This document shows, in pieces, positions 11,194 to 20,867 of a stretch of 64,000 nucleotides of DNA. The notes beneath the pieces were generated by a model. That model ran no database searches. It saw only the letters and a program-made list of their open reading frames with translations, and was not told the origin of the DNA. Source of the DNA: Nitzschia sp. pyKryTriq1 (Eukaryota > Bacillariophyta > Bacillariophyceae > Bacillariales > Bacillariaceae). Position 1 is the stretch's first letter, and each line of letters opens with the position of its first letter. Both the position numbers and the translations under genes were made by a program. The stretch is taken from contig OY101120.1 in assembly GCA_956465555.1 (NCBI GenBank), positions 2,164,001 through 2,228,000 on the forward strand. The letters are read 5' to 3'.

Positions 11194-14100
11194 ATGCCTT
11201 CGACCCCGCTTTCTTCGCCCATCTCTGCTGCTACAATGTCTCCCACTGCTACTCCTTCTCCTCGCAACAGCAACAGCAACGGCAATGGAACGTCCAACAA
11301 CCACAAACAGCAGCAGCAGCAGCAGCAGCAGCAACCTCCAACCCAAACACCCACAAAACGACGAGAGACTGAACGAGAACGAGCAAAACGAGAGGCCCGG
11401 GAGTGTTTGCAAGCAGTGCGGCACGAAGGATTTCAACTGGATGGTTTTAATTTACTAGGTGTTGTGGCGAATCCTCGTGCGGGAATGTTGGGATCAGCAG
11501 CCTCAGCATCATCGGCATCGCGTTATTATAATAACAACAATACCAACACACCGACGAGTCCGTCGCGGCAGCAGCAGCAGCAGCACGATACTAACGGAGA
11601 ACATGGTACTACTACTACTGCGATGACGACGGCTACGACGTCTGGCAGTAGTGGTACTGGTGGTGGTGGTGCGACAGGGGACGCCACCCAAACTACACCC
11701 GAAGCGTCTTCGGATATGTTTTCCGATGCGGTCAATTCGTTGGGATACACACTGGGACAAGTGACAGAACAAATTGAAACCTTGAACTTGTTCTTGGAGG
11801 AACTTTCGCGACAATATCTTGGCGACGACGGAGGAGAGTCGCTCTTTCTAGAATATTATTATCAAGACGAGGAAGATCAAGGGGAAAAGCCACCCCTCCC
11901 AGCGCAACTGGCCAATTTACAGTTGACCGAGTTGCAGGCCTATTTAGAGAAATGCGGTGTACTGGCACATTCTCTCTTTGCGCAGGGACTCGAAACCTCG
12001 TCCTTGCCCGTGCCCACCACCGCTTCTTCTTCCGCAATAATAACAACAATGCAAGATAATAATACTACCACCGACGATGAGGATTTGACGGAGATTCCAG
12101 ATATCTTTTTCGATGCAGACTTTGACTTGACAGAGTCGGAAACGTTTGTACAACTCTTGTTGCAAAATGGCCTTGAAAACAAGGACACAACAACGACAGC
12201 TGCGACGACGCAGCAGGGGAGTAGTAGCCGTTTTTCTTTGTATCAGCCCACATCCGAGTTGGTACCTGCAAGGGAACAAGATGCTCTGGCAGGTCATTTA
12301 GATCGAGTCGAGTTGGCCTTGCAAGAACAAGTACGACTCAAGGCAGGAGCTTTTTTCCAGGAAACGACGCGCTTTCGACAATTACAATCCTCCATTGAAG
12401 AATTATTGGATCAAGTGCAGACGCTACGACATGGGATTCAATCCATTCTCTCTGTATATCGACAAACCAAGGATATTTCCAACCACCAACGTCAAGATTA
12501 TGAACTCTTTGTCCAACTCATGGATGCTGCCTTGGATCTCATCCAAACAAAATCATCGATTGGCGGATTACTGTCGGCGAATGACCATTTAGGCGCTGCC
12601 CAGCAAATTCAATACGGGCGACGGCTTTTGAAACAAGGGATTGCTCGGGCTGCTGCTGCTGCTGCTGCTGCTGCTGACGAAGGTACGACGGATCTTTCTA
12701 TGGAGAGTAGTGCCGCACAACATAAGAGCCAGTCGTCCTTGGAACTTCAGAATATGACTGCCCTGTCTTCGTGCGGAGAACAGTTTCAGCAATACGAATC
12801 CTTAGTCGTGCAAAACTTGTCCGAAGAAATTGTGGATGTCTTTTTCAACTGGAGACCAAGTGAGCAGGAACGAGTCCAAGAAATGGTACAAGCCTTGAAT
12901 TTGTGCCGAGCATTGGACAAGGCAGGAGACTTGTATAATCGCCGTTTGCAACAAACCATTCGAATGACGGTCCGAACAACCATTGCGGAATTTGTCGAAT
13001 CCAGTGGGAGCAGTGGGTCGGGCGTGACAGGAATGACGTATCCCGATTTTTTCAATTGTCTGGAGATGTTGATTGAAGAGCTGCAATCTGTCTTGCAAAT
13101 GGCCCGCAGGGTAGATGACTTTGCAGCGGAAGAATCAATCTTTCCACATGTAGAAGAATCATCCTCCCGATGGACCAACGACGGCATGGTCAATGGTGCC
13201 GATTTGGCGGCGAAATCAATTGCGGAATTGCTACGACTACGAAAGGAAGCGCATTCCTTGATTTCACTGGAAGAAATGAGGCAACTATGGGATACTTGTC
13301 TGAGATTCACTTTGACAGTAGAAGGATACGGGAACAACGTCAAGGCAGTGGGGTTACGATCCACTTTGGTAGGCCAGGCCAAGGCATTTTTGGATCGAAC
13401 ACACGAGTCCAACATGTCTGCGCTAGTTGCCGCTTTGGATTCCGAACGATGGACACCTTGCGAAGTATGTCCCAAAAGGATTTCCAATGTATCGATCTTT
13501 CGAAAATTGTTGCTCACATCTACTCGTGTACTTGCTTCCCCTCTTCAGGTATCAGCCGAGCGACAGGCGGCTTTGACTCGATTATGTACAGGGCGGGCGA
13601 TAAGTGCTGCTACTGTCAAACGACCACAAGAAGAAGGCATCGGAGAATCGAATTCGCAAAAGAAGCCAACAGCCGAGGTTGAAGGAGTACACTATAAGGT
13701 CGTTTGGTCAAGTCTACTCTTGGTGGAAATGATAATGACCAATTTATCGGCAGCCGGTCATTTTCAATCTCTCGCGACCAACGCAGTTACCAAAGTTGCC
13801 GAATTGCTTCGTCTTTTTAATACTCGGACTACAAATCTTGTTCTTGGCGCTGGGGCCATCCACTCGGCAGCTAGACTCAAATCTATCAACGCCAAGCATC
13901 TTTCCATGGTGACGCAATGCTTAGGGATGACGACGGCGTTGCTACCGCACATCCGTGCAGCGCTAATGGCTCAGCTTCCGTCGAAACAGCACGCGCTGCT
14001 CAATGATCTGGACAAGATAAAGAAGGACTATTTGGATCACAGTGAAAAGGTCTTGAATAAATTTGTTACAATCATTGGAGGCATCGTAGAACACGGATTG

Positions 14101-14709
14101 GCTCCCCGGATCGCCGATACAGACTTCGACGCTCGGGCGAAAGAGGGGCCATCGGACACGGAGGAAATCGCCTGCTGCGTTTTCCTGGACGGTGTTTCTA
14201 CCAATACTCGGAAAATGCACCAGGTTCTGAATGCCATGCTTCCGCCAGATCATTTACAAGATGTCTTTTCTCGAATATTTGCTTATGTTGACCAAAAGGT
14301 GCCCACACTTTTCATTGCAGCAGCATCGGGTTCCTCTACTGCCAATGGAAAGCCGACGTTTCGATTTCCCACATCTGATGACGGGAAGTGCCGTTTCATT
14401 ATGGAAGTCGAGAGCATGACCATCAAATTAAATGGTCTAGATGGCGTGCTGCCGTGGGACTTCACGTGTACCAACGTGTTGGAGCGTAAGCTGGATTACA
14501 CGTTGAAAAGAGAAACTCCAACAGTTGAAGATGAACCGTCACATTCCCTCGATGACGGGCACGAAAAGGATGTCAACATACCCGCAACCGTCGAAGCAAA
14601 TGGCTCCCCGGTAACCTCCCAAATCACGAATGGGGAAAAACATGAAGATGAAAAACAGGAAGATGCCAACGAGGCAAAGTCCAATCCCGAACCGGTCGAT
14701 GGCGAATAA
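11194..14709 (+). CDS. VPS54: VPS54, subunit of the GARP endosome-to-Golgi tethering complex
   Basis: A single exon encodes 1171 aa, somewhat longer than animal VPS54 (about 980). VPS54 joins VPS51-53 in GARP, which tethers endosome-derived vesicles at the trans-Golgi. The first 180 residues are low-complexity with poly-Gln (CAG repeats at 11308), Asn and Thr. The VPS54 N-terminal coiled-coil region runs from about residue 360 to 490 (LDRVELALQEQVRLKAGAFF; LLSANDHLGAAQQI). The diagnostic C-terminal VPS54 domain runs from about residue 870 to 1045: NTRTTNLVLGAGAIHSAARL, SINAKHLSMVTQCLGM, KVLNKFVTIIGGIVEHGLAP and KMHQVLNAMLPPDHLQDVFS. A (GCT)n tract codes an Ala run near residue 490. The last 70 residues are acidic and lie beyond the normal family end. 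An alternative ATG lies 14 codons in. Confidence 0.88.
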   Translation: MPSTPLSSPISAATMSPTATPSPRNSNSNGNGTSNNHKQQQQQQQQQPPTQTPTKRRETERERAKREARECLQAVRHEGFQLDGFNLLGVVANPRAGMLGSAASASSASRYYNNNNTNTPTSPSRQQQQQHDTNGEHGTTTTAMTTATTSGSSGTGGGGATGDATQTTPEASSDMFSDAVNSLGYTLGQVTEQIETLNLFLEELSRQYLGDDGGESLFLEYYYQDEEDQGEKPPLPAQLANLQLTELQAYLEKCGVLAHSLFAQGLETSSLPVPTTASSSAIITTMQDNNTTTDDEDLTEIPDIFFDADFDLTESETFVQLLLQNGLENKDTTTTAATTQQGSSSRFSLYQPTSELVPAREQDALAGHLDRVELALQEQVRLKAGAFFQETTRFRQLQSSIEELLDQVQTLRHGIQSILSVYRQTKDISNHQRQDYELFVQLMDAALDLIQTKSSIGGLLSANDHLGAAQQIQYGRRLLKQGIARAAAAAAAAADEGTTDLSMESSAAQHKSQSSLELQNMTALSSCGEQFQQYESLVVQNLSEEIVDVFFNWRPSEQERVQEMVQALNLCRALDKAGDLYNRRLQQTIRMTVRTTIAEFVESSGSSGSGVTGMTYPDFFNCLEMLIEELQSVLQMARRVDDFAAEESIFPHVEESSSRWTNDGMVNGADLAAKSIAELLRLRKEAHSLISLEEMRQLWDTCLRFTLTVEGYGNNVKAVGLRSTLVGQAKAFLDRTHESNMSALVAALDSERWTPCEVCPKRISNVSIFRKLLLTSTRVLASPLQVSAERQAALTRLCTGRAISAATVKRPQEEGIGESNSQKKPTAEVEGVHYKVVWSSLLLVEMIMTNLSAAGHFQSLATNAVTKVAELLRLFNTRTTNLVLGAGAIHSAARLKSINAKHLSMVTQCLGMTTALLPHIRAALMAQLPSKQHALLNDLDKIKKDYLDHSEKVLNKFVTIIGGIVEHGLAPRIADTDFDARAKEGPSDTEEIACCVFLDGVSTNTRKMHQVLNAMLPPDHLQDVFSRIFAYVDQKVPTLFIAAASGSSTANGKPTFRFPTSDDGKCRFIMEVESMTIKLNGLDGVLPWDFTCTNVLERKLDYTLKRETPTVEDEPSHSLDDGHEKDVNIPATVEANGSPVTSQITNGEKHEDEKQEDANEAKSNPEPVDGE

Positions 14710-14799
14710 TCTTGTCTTTCTTCGAGCCCTGGGATCCTTTGTGGTCAAAGGTTTAAAAATAGCATCGCTGGAAATGGAAATTCTAACCTTGGTTCTTGA

Positions 14800-16203
14800 C
14801 TATTTACATGATCCTACCTCCACTGCCATTTTCGGCGTGGATATCCCCCGTGAAACTGCCCGCCGTGTTCTCACCTCTGCCCGCAAGATTTGACTAATTT
14901 TGTCTTTCGCTACATGATCGGAAACAGTCTTCCAACCGTTGCTTGTACGCTCTATAAATCTGCCACCATCCAGCTGCACACGCTGGACAATTTCAATAGC
15001 GATCATAGTCTTTTCAATACGTCCCTGGCTAGCTTCCATGTACGGATCTACAAATTCTTTCACCAAATTCAAAAATCGTTGATTGCCAACCCATGACCGA
15101 TAGGACACTCCTCTGCCCATCAGCACGTCATATGAGTTTGGGGTTTCGACGAAGTCAGGTTGAGCGTCTCTTTCGGCCTGTTTCTGTCGCTTCCACTCGA
15201 CCTCTATTTGTCGACGCTTTTCAAGGTTCAATTTGGTGTAGTCTTTTGATAGAATACCTTGTCCCGGCGTCAAGCCACCAGCAAGTTGAATTCCGAACGT
15301 CATGAGTGCGTATTGCACCTCTAAATCTGAGCCAAAATGAGTCCGTTCTCGGAGTCGCAACTCCTTTCCAGAAACTAGGACGAGGGTTTTGATGAAAGAC
15401 CGAAACGTGGGGTTATCATAACACAAATGATAGCCACATTTTCGAAAAGGCCAGTCTGCCGTAATGTGCCGAGTGCGCAACACAGTATCGATCATTTGGG
15501 TCGACGACCATTTGATCTTTCCTCTCACGTTGCTGACCCGTACTACTCCTCTCCTCTGGAGCTCTTCGTCATCTTCAATCGCTGTCAAAATCTGGTACCA
15601 ACCGTAGCGGGCAACGGCTTTGACATCCAAATCGCCAGGCAAGTCATTGGCAGCTGATGTCATCAAGAGAACTCCTCGGCCAACGCTATCGTTCGAAGTC
15701 AGCAGTTGAATGGAACCGGTGTGCATTAATGCCATCTCTTTTTCGCCCAAGTCGTCGAGCGTTATTTTCGAAACCAACAACTCGTCACCAAACAGCTCGA
15801 ACTTGTGCTCAAAGTGCCGATACATTTTGGCAGCAGCTTGAATGGGGTCAAAGCGCTCCGAACGCAGAAACATCATGTGAAGCTTATCGTCACTGGGGAG
15901 GCAAGGCCGCAGAAATATGGCTCGATCGAGAGCTTTTCTGTTCTTCTTGGGCACTTTCGCAAGCTCTTCCCGCATAGATTTCAAACTTGCTGTAATCAGC
16001 TCTGGTGTCTCCTCCACGAGATCAGCGACACCATGTACCTCATCATTGATTCGGTTCCTTTCCTCAAACGTTAATCCGTTCAATTCCTCCACAATTAGTT
16101 TGTCATCTACTTCAATTAGTTGTGAAGGATCAACATACCCAGCATTGATGTGTTGTTGCTGTTGTACGCCGCCACTCTGCTTGAAACAGGCACCTAATGG
16201 CAT
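14800..16203 (-). CDS. Sec14/CRAL-TRIO-like protein with C-terminal DUF6824
   Basis: A single exon encodes 467 aa. From about residue 105, DDKLHMMFLRSERFDPIQAA plus an AAKMYRHFEHKFELFG helix resembles the CRAL-TRIO N-terminal helices. It is followed by a GRGVLLMTS strand, RYGWYQILTAIEDDEE, GVVRVSNVRG and YHLCYDNPTFRSFIKTLVL, in the order of the Sec14 lipid-binding fold. From about residue 345 the diatom domain DUF6824 begins: DVLMGRGVSYRSWVGNQRF, then MIAIEIVQRVQLDGGRFIER and VSDHVAKDKISQILRAEVR. The lipid-binding role is inferred from fold; DUF6824 has no known function. Its stop lies only 90 bases after the VPS54 stop (convergent). A second copy of the same architecture lies upstream (17594-19100). 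The Sec14 assignment is moderately sure and DUF6824 is surer. Confidence 0.78.
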   Translation of the reverse strand: MPLGACFKQSGGVQQQQHINAGYVDPSQLIEVDDKLIVEELNGLTFEERNRINDEVHGVADLVEETPELITASLKSMREELAKVPKKNRKALDRAIFLRPCLPSDDKLHMMFLRSERFDPIQAAAKMYRHFEHKFELFGDELLVSKITLDDLGEKEMALMHTGSIQLLTSNDSVGRGVLLMTSAANDLPGDLDVKAVARYGWYQILTAIEDDEELQRRGVVRVSNVRGKIKWSSTQMIDTVLRTRHITADWPFRKCGYHLCYDNPTFRSFIKTLVLVSGKELRLRERTHFGSDLEVQYALMTFGIQLAGGLTPGQGILSKDYTKLNLEKRRQIEVEWKRQKQAERDAQPDFVETPNSYDVLMGRGVSYRSWVGNQRFLNLVKEFVDPYMEASQGRIEKTMIAIEIVQRVQLDGGRFIERTSNGWKTVSDHVAKDKISQILRAEVRTRRAVSRGISTPKMAVEVGSCK

Positions 16204-16449
16204 TTTCGTGCGATACTTATTCTTCGTATGTACTGGTGGAGCGGCCGGGAGTGGTTGCTATCAATAACCGCAGAAACAAGGATGGACTTTTTCCCATCTT
16301 CACCTGTTTTTTTGGGTTTTTTGCACTTTCTGCAACTGAAACAACTCTTTCATCATCATGGCGGCGGACAAAACGCAACGCGAGGAGCGCGACAGGAGTC
16401 TGTACGTGGTCCGTCAGACTTGATATTTGGGTCCCCGGACGTAGCCATT

Positions 16450-16542
16450 GCCCCCCCCCATCACAAAGCCACAGCGACAATGACCCATAATATGTGTAGC
16501 TCCCCGTTATCACATTGACCTTCACCTTTTAGGACTTCCAAT
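16450..16542. repeat. Direct repeat, copy A (upstream of first Sec14-DUF6824 gene)
   Basis: This copy is a C-rich start (CCCCCCCC), a CACAAAGCCACA box and a core containing GTAGCTCCCCGTTATCAC and TTGACCTTCACCTT. It shares a 33-base identical core with copy B at 16942-17040. It lies 250-340 bases before the start at 16203 on the minus strand, in promoter position. Confidence 0.85.
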
Positions 16543-16941
16543 AGAGCCACACAAAGGGGTTATCAATTAGTATCAACACACACACAGTAAGCAGACCCCT
16601 GGTGTCCATAGCATCTGCCTACATACAAGAAAACTAACATTGTCAAGTTCGAATTGTCGGCACAGCACCAAAGAAGCGCACAGCGCCAAAGAAGAGTTAA
16701 TCAAACAATCTGTATTTCACGAAACATCATCCCGCTGCCCACCACGATGGTCACATTCGCTCCCACAACCTTCACAAGAAACTAGACTCTCAAACCAAAG
16801 CAAAACTACTTCCAGTGTCTTGATGGACATTTGATGTTGCAACTTGAAGTGTAACCGACAATTCTGCACGCACGATCTACCAATGTCAAGCTCCACGCAT
16901 TATAGCATCCTTGCTGCGGTGAGGATGTGCCGATACGGTTT

Positions 16942-17040
16942 GCCCCCCCCCTCCACAAAGCCACAACGAGGACAGTGACCCATCATTTGTATAGTAGCTC
17001 CCCGTTATCACATTGACCTTCACCTTCTAGGACTTCAATA
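16942..17040. repeat. Direct repeat, copy B
   Basis: This is the second copy of the block at 16450-16542, with small indels in its left half and an identical core on the right ending in TAGGACTTC. It lies between the two Sec14-DUF6824 paralogues, about 550 bases downstream of the stop of the second gene. The rest of 16204-17593 holds no gene. Confidence 0.85.
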
Positions 17041-17593
17041 ATCCTGACCTGGAACTCATTTCTTACTACAGTATGAGGGGCAGCGGGCCAGAATGACGAC
17101 TCTGCATCCTCTCACAACTCTCGGCGTTTGCCCTCGACATGCGAGAGATACGAGTGGAGAGTAGAGGGGCGGACCGGACCGGACGACGTGGCGCGCGCGT
17201 CTGTTCGCCGGCCGATCAACGGTGTACACAGTGCGTGCGTGCGTGACGGGCCACGACGACTGCCCGTGACGACTGACTCCTCCTTTCTATTGTTTCTTAT
17301 TGCAGTATAGTACCTTCTTCAACCTTTAACTACTGTAGTCTATGATGTATCCGGGACCGCCGTGTACATGCTTGCTCTAACTCTCAATGACTATACTACT
17401 AGTTCGAAAGTTCGAGAGATAAGCTAGTTCTCTAAGTCGAGTAGTCAAATACGACTTCGCGCGGTACTCTAGTATTTGAGTTACCCCTGGCGTCATCGGA
17501 GACCAGTGAGCTATCATAAATATCGCGGTGAAAAGAGGAATCTCAATCATCACTTTCGCGCCAGAAAAGGTCATTCGTCTGGTGTGCTCGTAG

Positions 17594-19100
17594 TCACCGA
17601 ATGCGAAGGCGTTTCTGTTGCGGAAGCTCGGTGTCGATGCTGGAAGACGGACAAAAATCACTCTCCAAGGTCCCAGTACCGTTGTTGCGTTGTCTTACTT
17701 CGGTTCTCAAAGCTTGGCTCACTTTTTCTTTCGCCACCTGATCGTCAACGGTTTCCCACCCCTCATCTGTACGCTGGGCAAATCTCCCACCATCAATTTG
17801 GATCCTTTGGACGATTTCCATCGCGACCATTCCCTTATCCAGATAATCGGAATGTTTTCCCATGTAGCGATCAGCATGCATTGCTACCATCTTGGATAGT
17901 TCCGCGTTGCCCAGCCACTCTCGATACGGCCTGCCTCTCCCCATCAGCACCATCTGTCTTGTTGCGTAACCTGCAAATTTCGAATCCGAGCTTTCCTTCT
18001 CGCGCCACTCAGTTTCCCTTCGACGTCTATTATCAACGTACGAGCTGAGACATTCCTCAGACAGCATGTCTCGACCCGGAGATAACCAATCCGCGACCCT
18101 AATTCCAAATGAAAGGAGGGCATAATTTGTTTCCATTTGTGAGCCAAAGTGGAACCTCGTTTGAACCCGTAAATCTTTCCCAGCAACCCTGCTGATGCCG
18201 TCGAAAAGGGAGACCAAGGGCTGGTCGTAGCATAGATGATATCCAACAGACCGAAAAGGCCAATCAACAAAAACCTGACTCCCTCTCAAGATAAATTCAA
18301 TTAGTTGGGATGGGGCGTGCTTCCATTGTCCATAAAAGTTGGAAATTTGTACTACTCCTCTTTTTTGAACTTCTTCGTCTCTTTCTAGTGTCGACATGAC
18401 CTGATACCAGGTATATCTGTACGAGTATACGCAGAGTCAAATGTTGGATCTCGGTGGCAGCAATAGTATAAATAAACCGGAAACCTTTTGGGATCAACGG
18501 CTCTTACCTCATGAAAGCTTTACTGTCACGAATATCAAACTGGCAAGCGTTCGTCAAATACACCCCACGACCTCCTCGGTCGACCGAATTATTGAGTAAC
18601 GTACACGCGCCTGACTTCAGCAGTTCAGTCTCTCGCTCACCCAGGTCGTCGACCGTGATTCTGACTGGCAGCATCTCATCCCCAAACAGCTCCAACTTGT
18701 GCTCGAAATGGCGCGCCATCAACCCGGCTGCTTTTATGGGGTCGAATCTCACAGCCCTAAGAAAAAGCAAGTGGAGTTTATCGTCCTTTCGAAGACCTGG
18801 TCGCAGGAAGATGGCACGATCGAGAGCTTTCCTTTTCTTCTTGGGGATGTTCCCGAGCTGATCGCGCATGGCCTGCAGCTGTGCCGCAACGAAGTCGGGG
18901 GTTTCATCGACAATATTTATAATCCCATGGACTTCCTCATTGATGAGGTTCCGTTCTTCAAAAGTGAGCGCATTCAAGTCCTGCACCAGGATGTTTTCCT
19001 GGTCCCTGGAAAGTGATCGTGCATCTAGCAGGTGCGCACCCGATGGCTGCCTAGCTTGACCTGCAGTCTTGGGGTTGCAGCAGGCTCTTATTGGTAGCAT
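17594..19100 (-). CDS. Sec14/CRAL-TRIO-like protein with C-terminal DUF6824, paralogue
   Basis: There are two exons, 19100-18508 and 18416-17594. The 91-base intron (GTAAGAG to ACAG) splits an Arg codon, giving AG|A and the sequence FMRYTWYQVMSTLERDEE, which aligns with RYGWYQILTAIEDDEE of the neighbour. The product is 471 aa, nearly the same length as the paralogue (467). Shared blocks include LTFEERNLINEEVHG, KKRKALDRAIFLRPGL, LFLRAVRFDPIKAAG, VDWPFRSVGYHLCYDQP and the DUF6824 core VLMGRGRPYREWLGN ... MVAMEIVQRIQIDGGRFAQR. The intron is absent from the downstream copy, so either it was gained here or lost there after duplication. A lipid-binding Sec14 role is inferred; the cellular role is unknown. 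Confidence 0.8.
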
Positions 19101-19792
19101 CTTTCAAAGACGTGTGCGGTTTATTTGTCGTCGGGAGATACAGGTACGAGTATGAAGATGATGAAGCTTTGTTGATTTGTTTTCGCCGCTGTCGGTTTTC
19201 GAAGTACATATGCTATTAGACGACTCTATTTAGTAGTGGTGATAGGTGAGCGGCGACACACAAGCAACAAATAAAAAAGAAAGGGTGTCGAGAGTCGAGA
19301 AAAAGGATGATGCATGCATGATGCATGATGCATGCATACAATGTCTACCGTACGTGCATACTGTACACCCGCCGATACGCGGCCCATGCAGCCGGTACCT
19401 GGTACAGTGCATGTAGTACTCGCCGTGTTTTCATTTTTATTGCCTTCCCTGTCGTAGCTAGCGCTGCAGTGCAGTGATTTCGGAGTTTTTCGAAAACAGC
19501 TGCGAACCTCATTCGACTTTATGGACGAGTAAATGCAGCACTAAAACTCTTATTGTACGTGCACCGACCAAGTAGTATGGTTCTCTCTATTCGTTCTGCC
19601 TTCCGTCCTTTATGTCTTTTATTTGAGAAGACAGATAGATACTCCGCACACCACTCCAAGATAGATAGGACGACGACTGACTGCAGTGTCCTGTCGACGT
19701 CATCGGTCTGTCCTTCCATCCTGTCGACGTCAGCCTGACACTGCGTGACGTCATAGCGTTCCAACTATGTAGTCGTGACACCGCTGTCAAGC
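19101..19792. other. Intergenic, no gene seen
   Basis: This is the upstream region of the second Sec14-DUF6824 gene. It holds overlapping GATGCATGCATGATGCATG words at 19306-19337 and, at 19746-19753, a perfect TGACGTCA palindrome near a second GTCGACGTCA. No protein is recognised. Confidence 0.55.
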
Positions 19793-20340
19793 CTAATGCA
19801 TCTGCGCTATCCAGCACGTCCCCCTTTTTGGATAACGCGTCACAAGAGACATAGCACGTCCACGGCCCCTGCCGGTGCGGCCACCTCGACCCCCGCGGCC
19901 ACCTCTGGCTTCGCGATCAGCATCGAGGGCGTCATCATTGAAGAAATTGAGGCCGGCCTCGCCGGACCCTTCCATGCTCTGTTATCCGGTTCTGCTGGAT
20001 CCTCAGGCTCGCGGAGGGCTGGGAGGCTCATCTCGACCAGTCCGGTACGGAAATCGCCTGCGTCATCGAATTCACGGCCGATATATTCCGCGATTTCATG
20101 GGTGGTTCTCATAAATGTTTCGGTCGTGCGGTGAGAGCTTGAGATTTCATACACGTAATTCTTCAGATCATCGCATTTGCCAGTGAATTTTTCCACGCGT
20201 GTGACATTGTGGTGTCCTCTCCGGTTCCGATTCCCACGGTCACGGCGAGCTCCACGGGGGTGTTCAGCTCCTGCATGTATGTCGCCGCCTGGGTTGTTGT
20301 CATTTACTGGCGCTGGTGCGCCATCACTGCCTTCTGGCAT
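19793..20340 (-). mobile_element. Degenerate copia-type (CoDi-like) gag fragment
   Basis: On the minus strand a frame starts at the ATG at 20340. It carries VTRVEKFTGKCDDLKNYVYE, FMRTTHEIAEYIGREFDD and FRTGLVEMSLPALREPEDP, the pattern I associate with the N-terminal gag region of diatom Ty1/copia elements. After RAW the sequence breaks. A second frame (about 19975-19793) carries a Gly/Arg stretch of the RGG type (ARGGRGGRGGRTGRGRGRA), as would remain if the middle of gag were deleted. No protease, integrase or reverse transcriptase is present. This is a dead or non-autonomous remnant. The assignment rests on motif memory, not a search. Confidence 0.65.
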
Positions 20341-20343
20341 TTT

Positions 20344-20471
20344 TGTTGTCTACGAATGTTGAAACAACGGTGAAAAGCCAGACTATTGTGTATCACTAAG
20401 ATAACAAAGTCAGTCTAAGCTAAACACGCAGTGTAACAGTAACTTTCGTATCGTTAGATTCGTAGACAACA
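20344..20471. repeat. LTR-like unit with 14-bp terminal inverted repeats
   Basis: A 128-bp unit immediately precedes the gag start. It begins TGTTGTCTACGAAT and ends with its exact complement ATTCGTAGACAACA, so it has the TG...CA ends of an LTR. No second copy was seen on the other side of the gag remnant, and no clear tRNA primer site follows it. It could instead be a small inverted-repeat element. Confidence 0.5.
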
Positions 20472-20501
20472 ATGAGATCAAGAGATGATACTCATTGTTG
20501 T
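20466..20501. repeat. Hairpin overlapping the LTR-like end
   Basis: ACAACAATGAG (20466-20476) pairs with CTCATTGTTGT (20491-20501) across a 14-base loop, nested with the end of the LTR-like unit. The rest of 20472-20867 holds no gene. It ends with a pyrimidine-rich CCTTG repeat before the methyltransferase start. Confidence 0.75.
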
Positions 20502-20867
20502 TTCTCTACTCAACCACTAGAAGAACGAACGGTGGCGGGGGTGACGTTCGTTGTGATTTGGATTGTCGACGTGTCATCCTGATGGTCCGTACGTCGTGCG
20601 GTCCCATGGTAAGCCTTATCTCCAACACAGTAGAATAGAGAAATCGTAGTACCAGTACTCCCTACTCCCTCTGTCCTGGCATTCAAATATTATCCACTCT
20701 AATCTTGCTAATCCCCGCCATCTTCAATACCTGCTCTTTTTGCCTTGCCTTGCCTTGCTTTACTCTTCTCTCGTCACCGACCGTCATACCAGGTGCACGC
20801 AATCCACCTTGCTTTCAAACTTCAAACCCGCTCTTGAGATTCCAGGATAGCAGAAAATGAAAGCATC

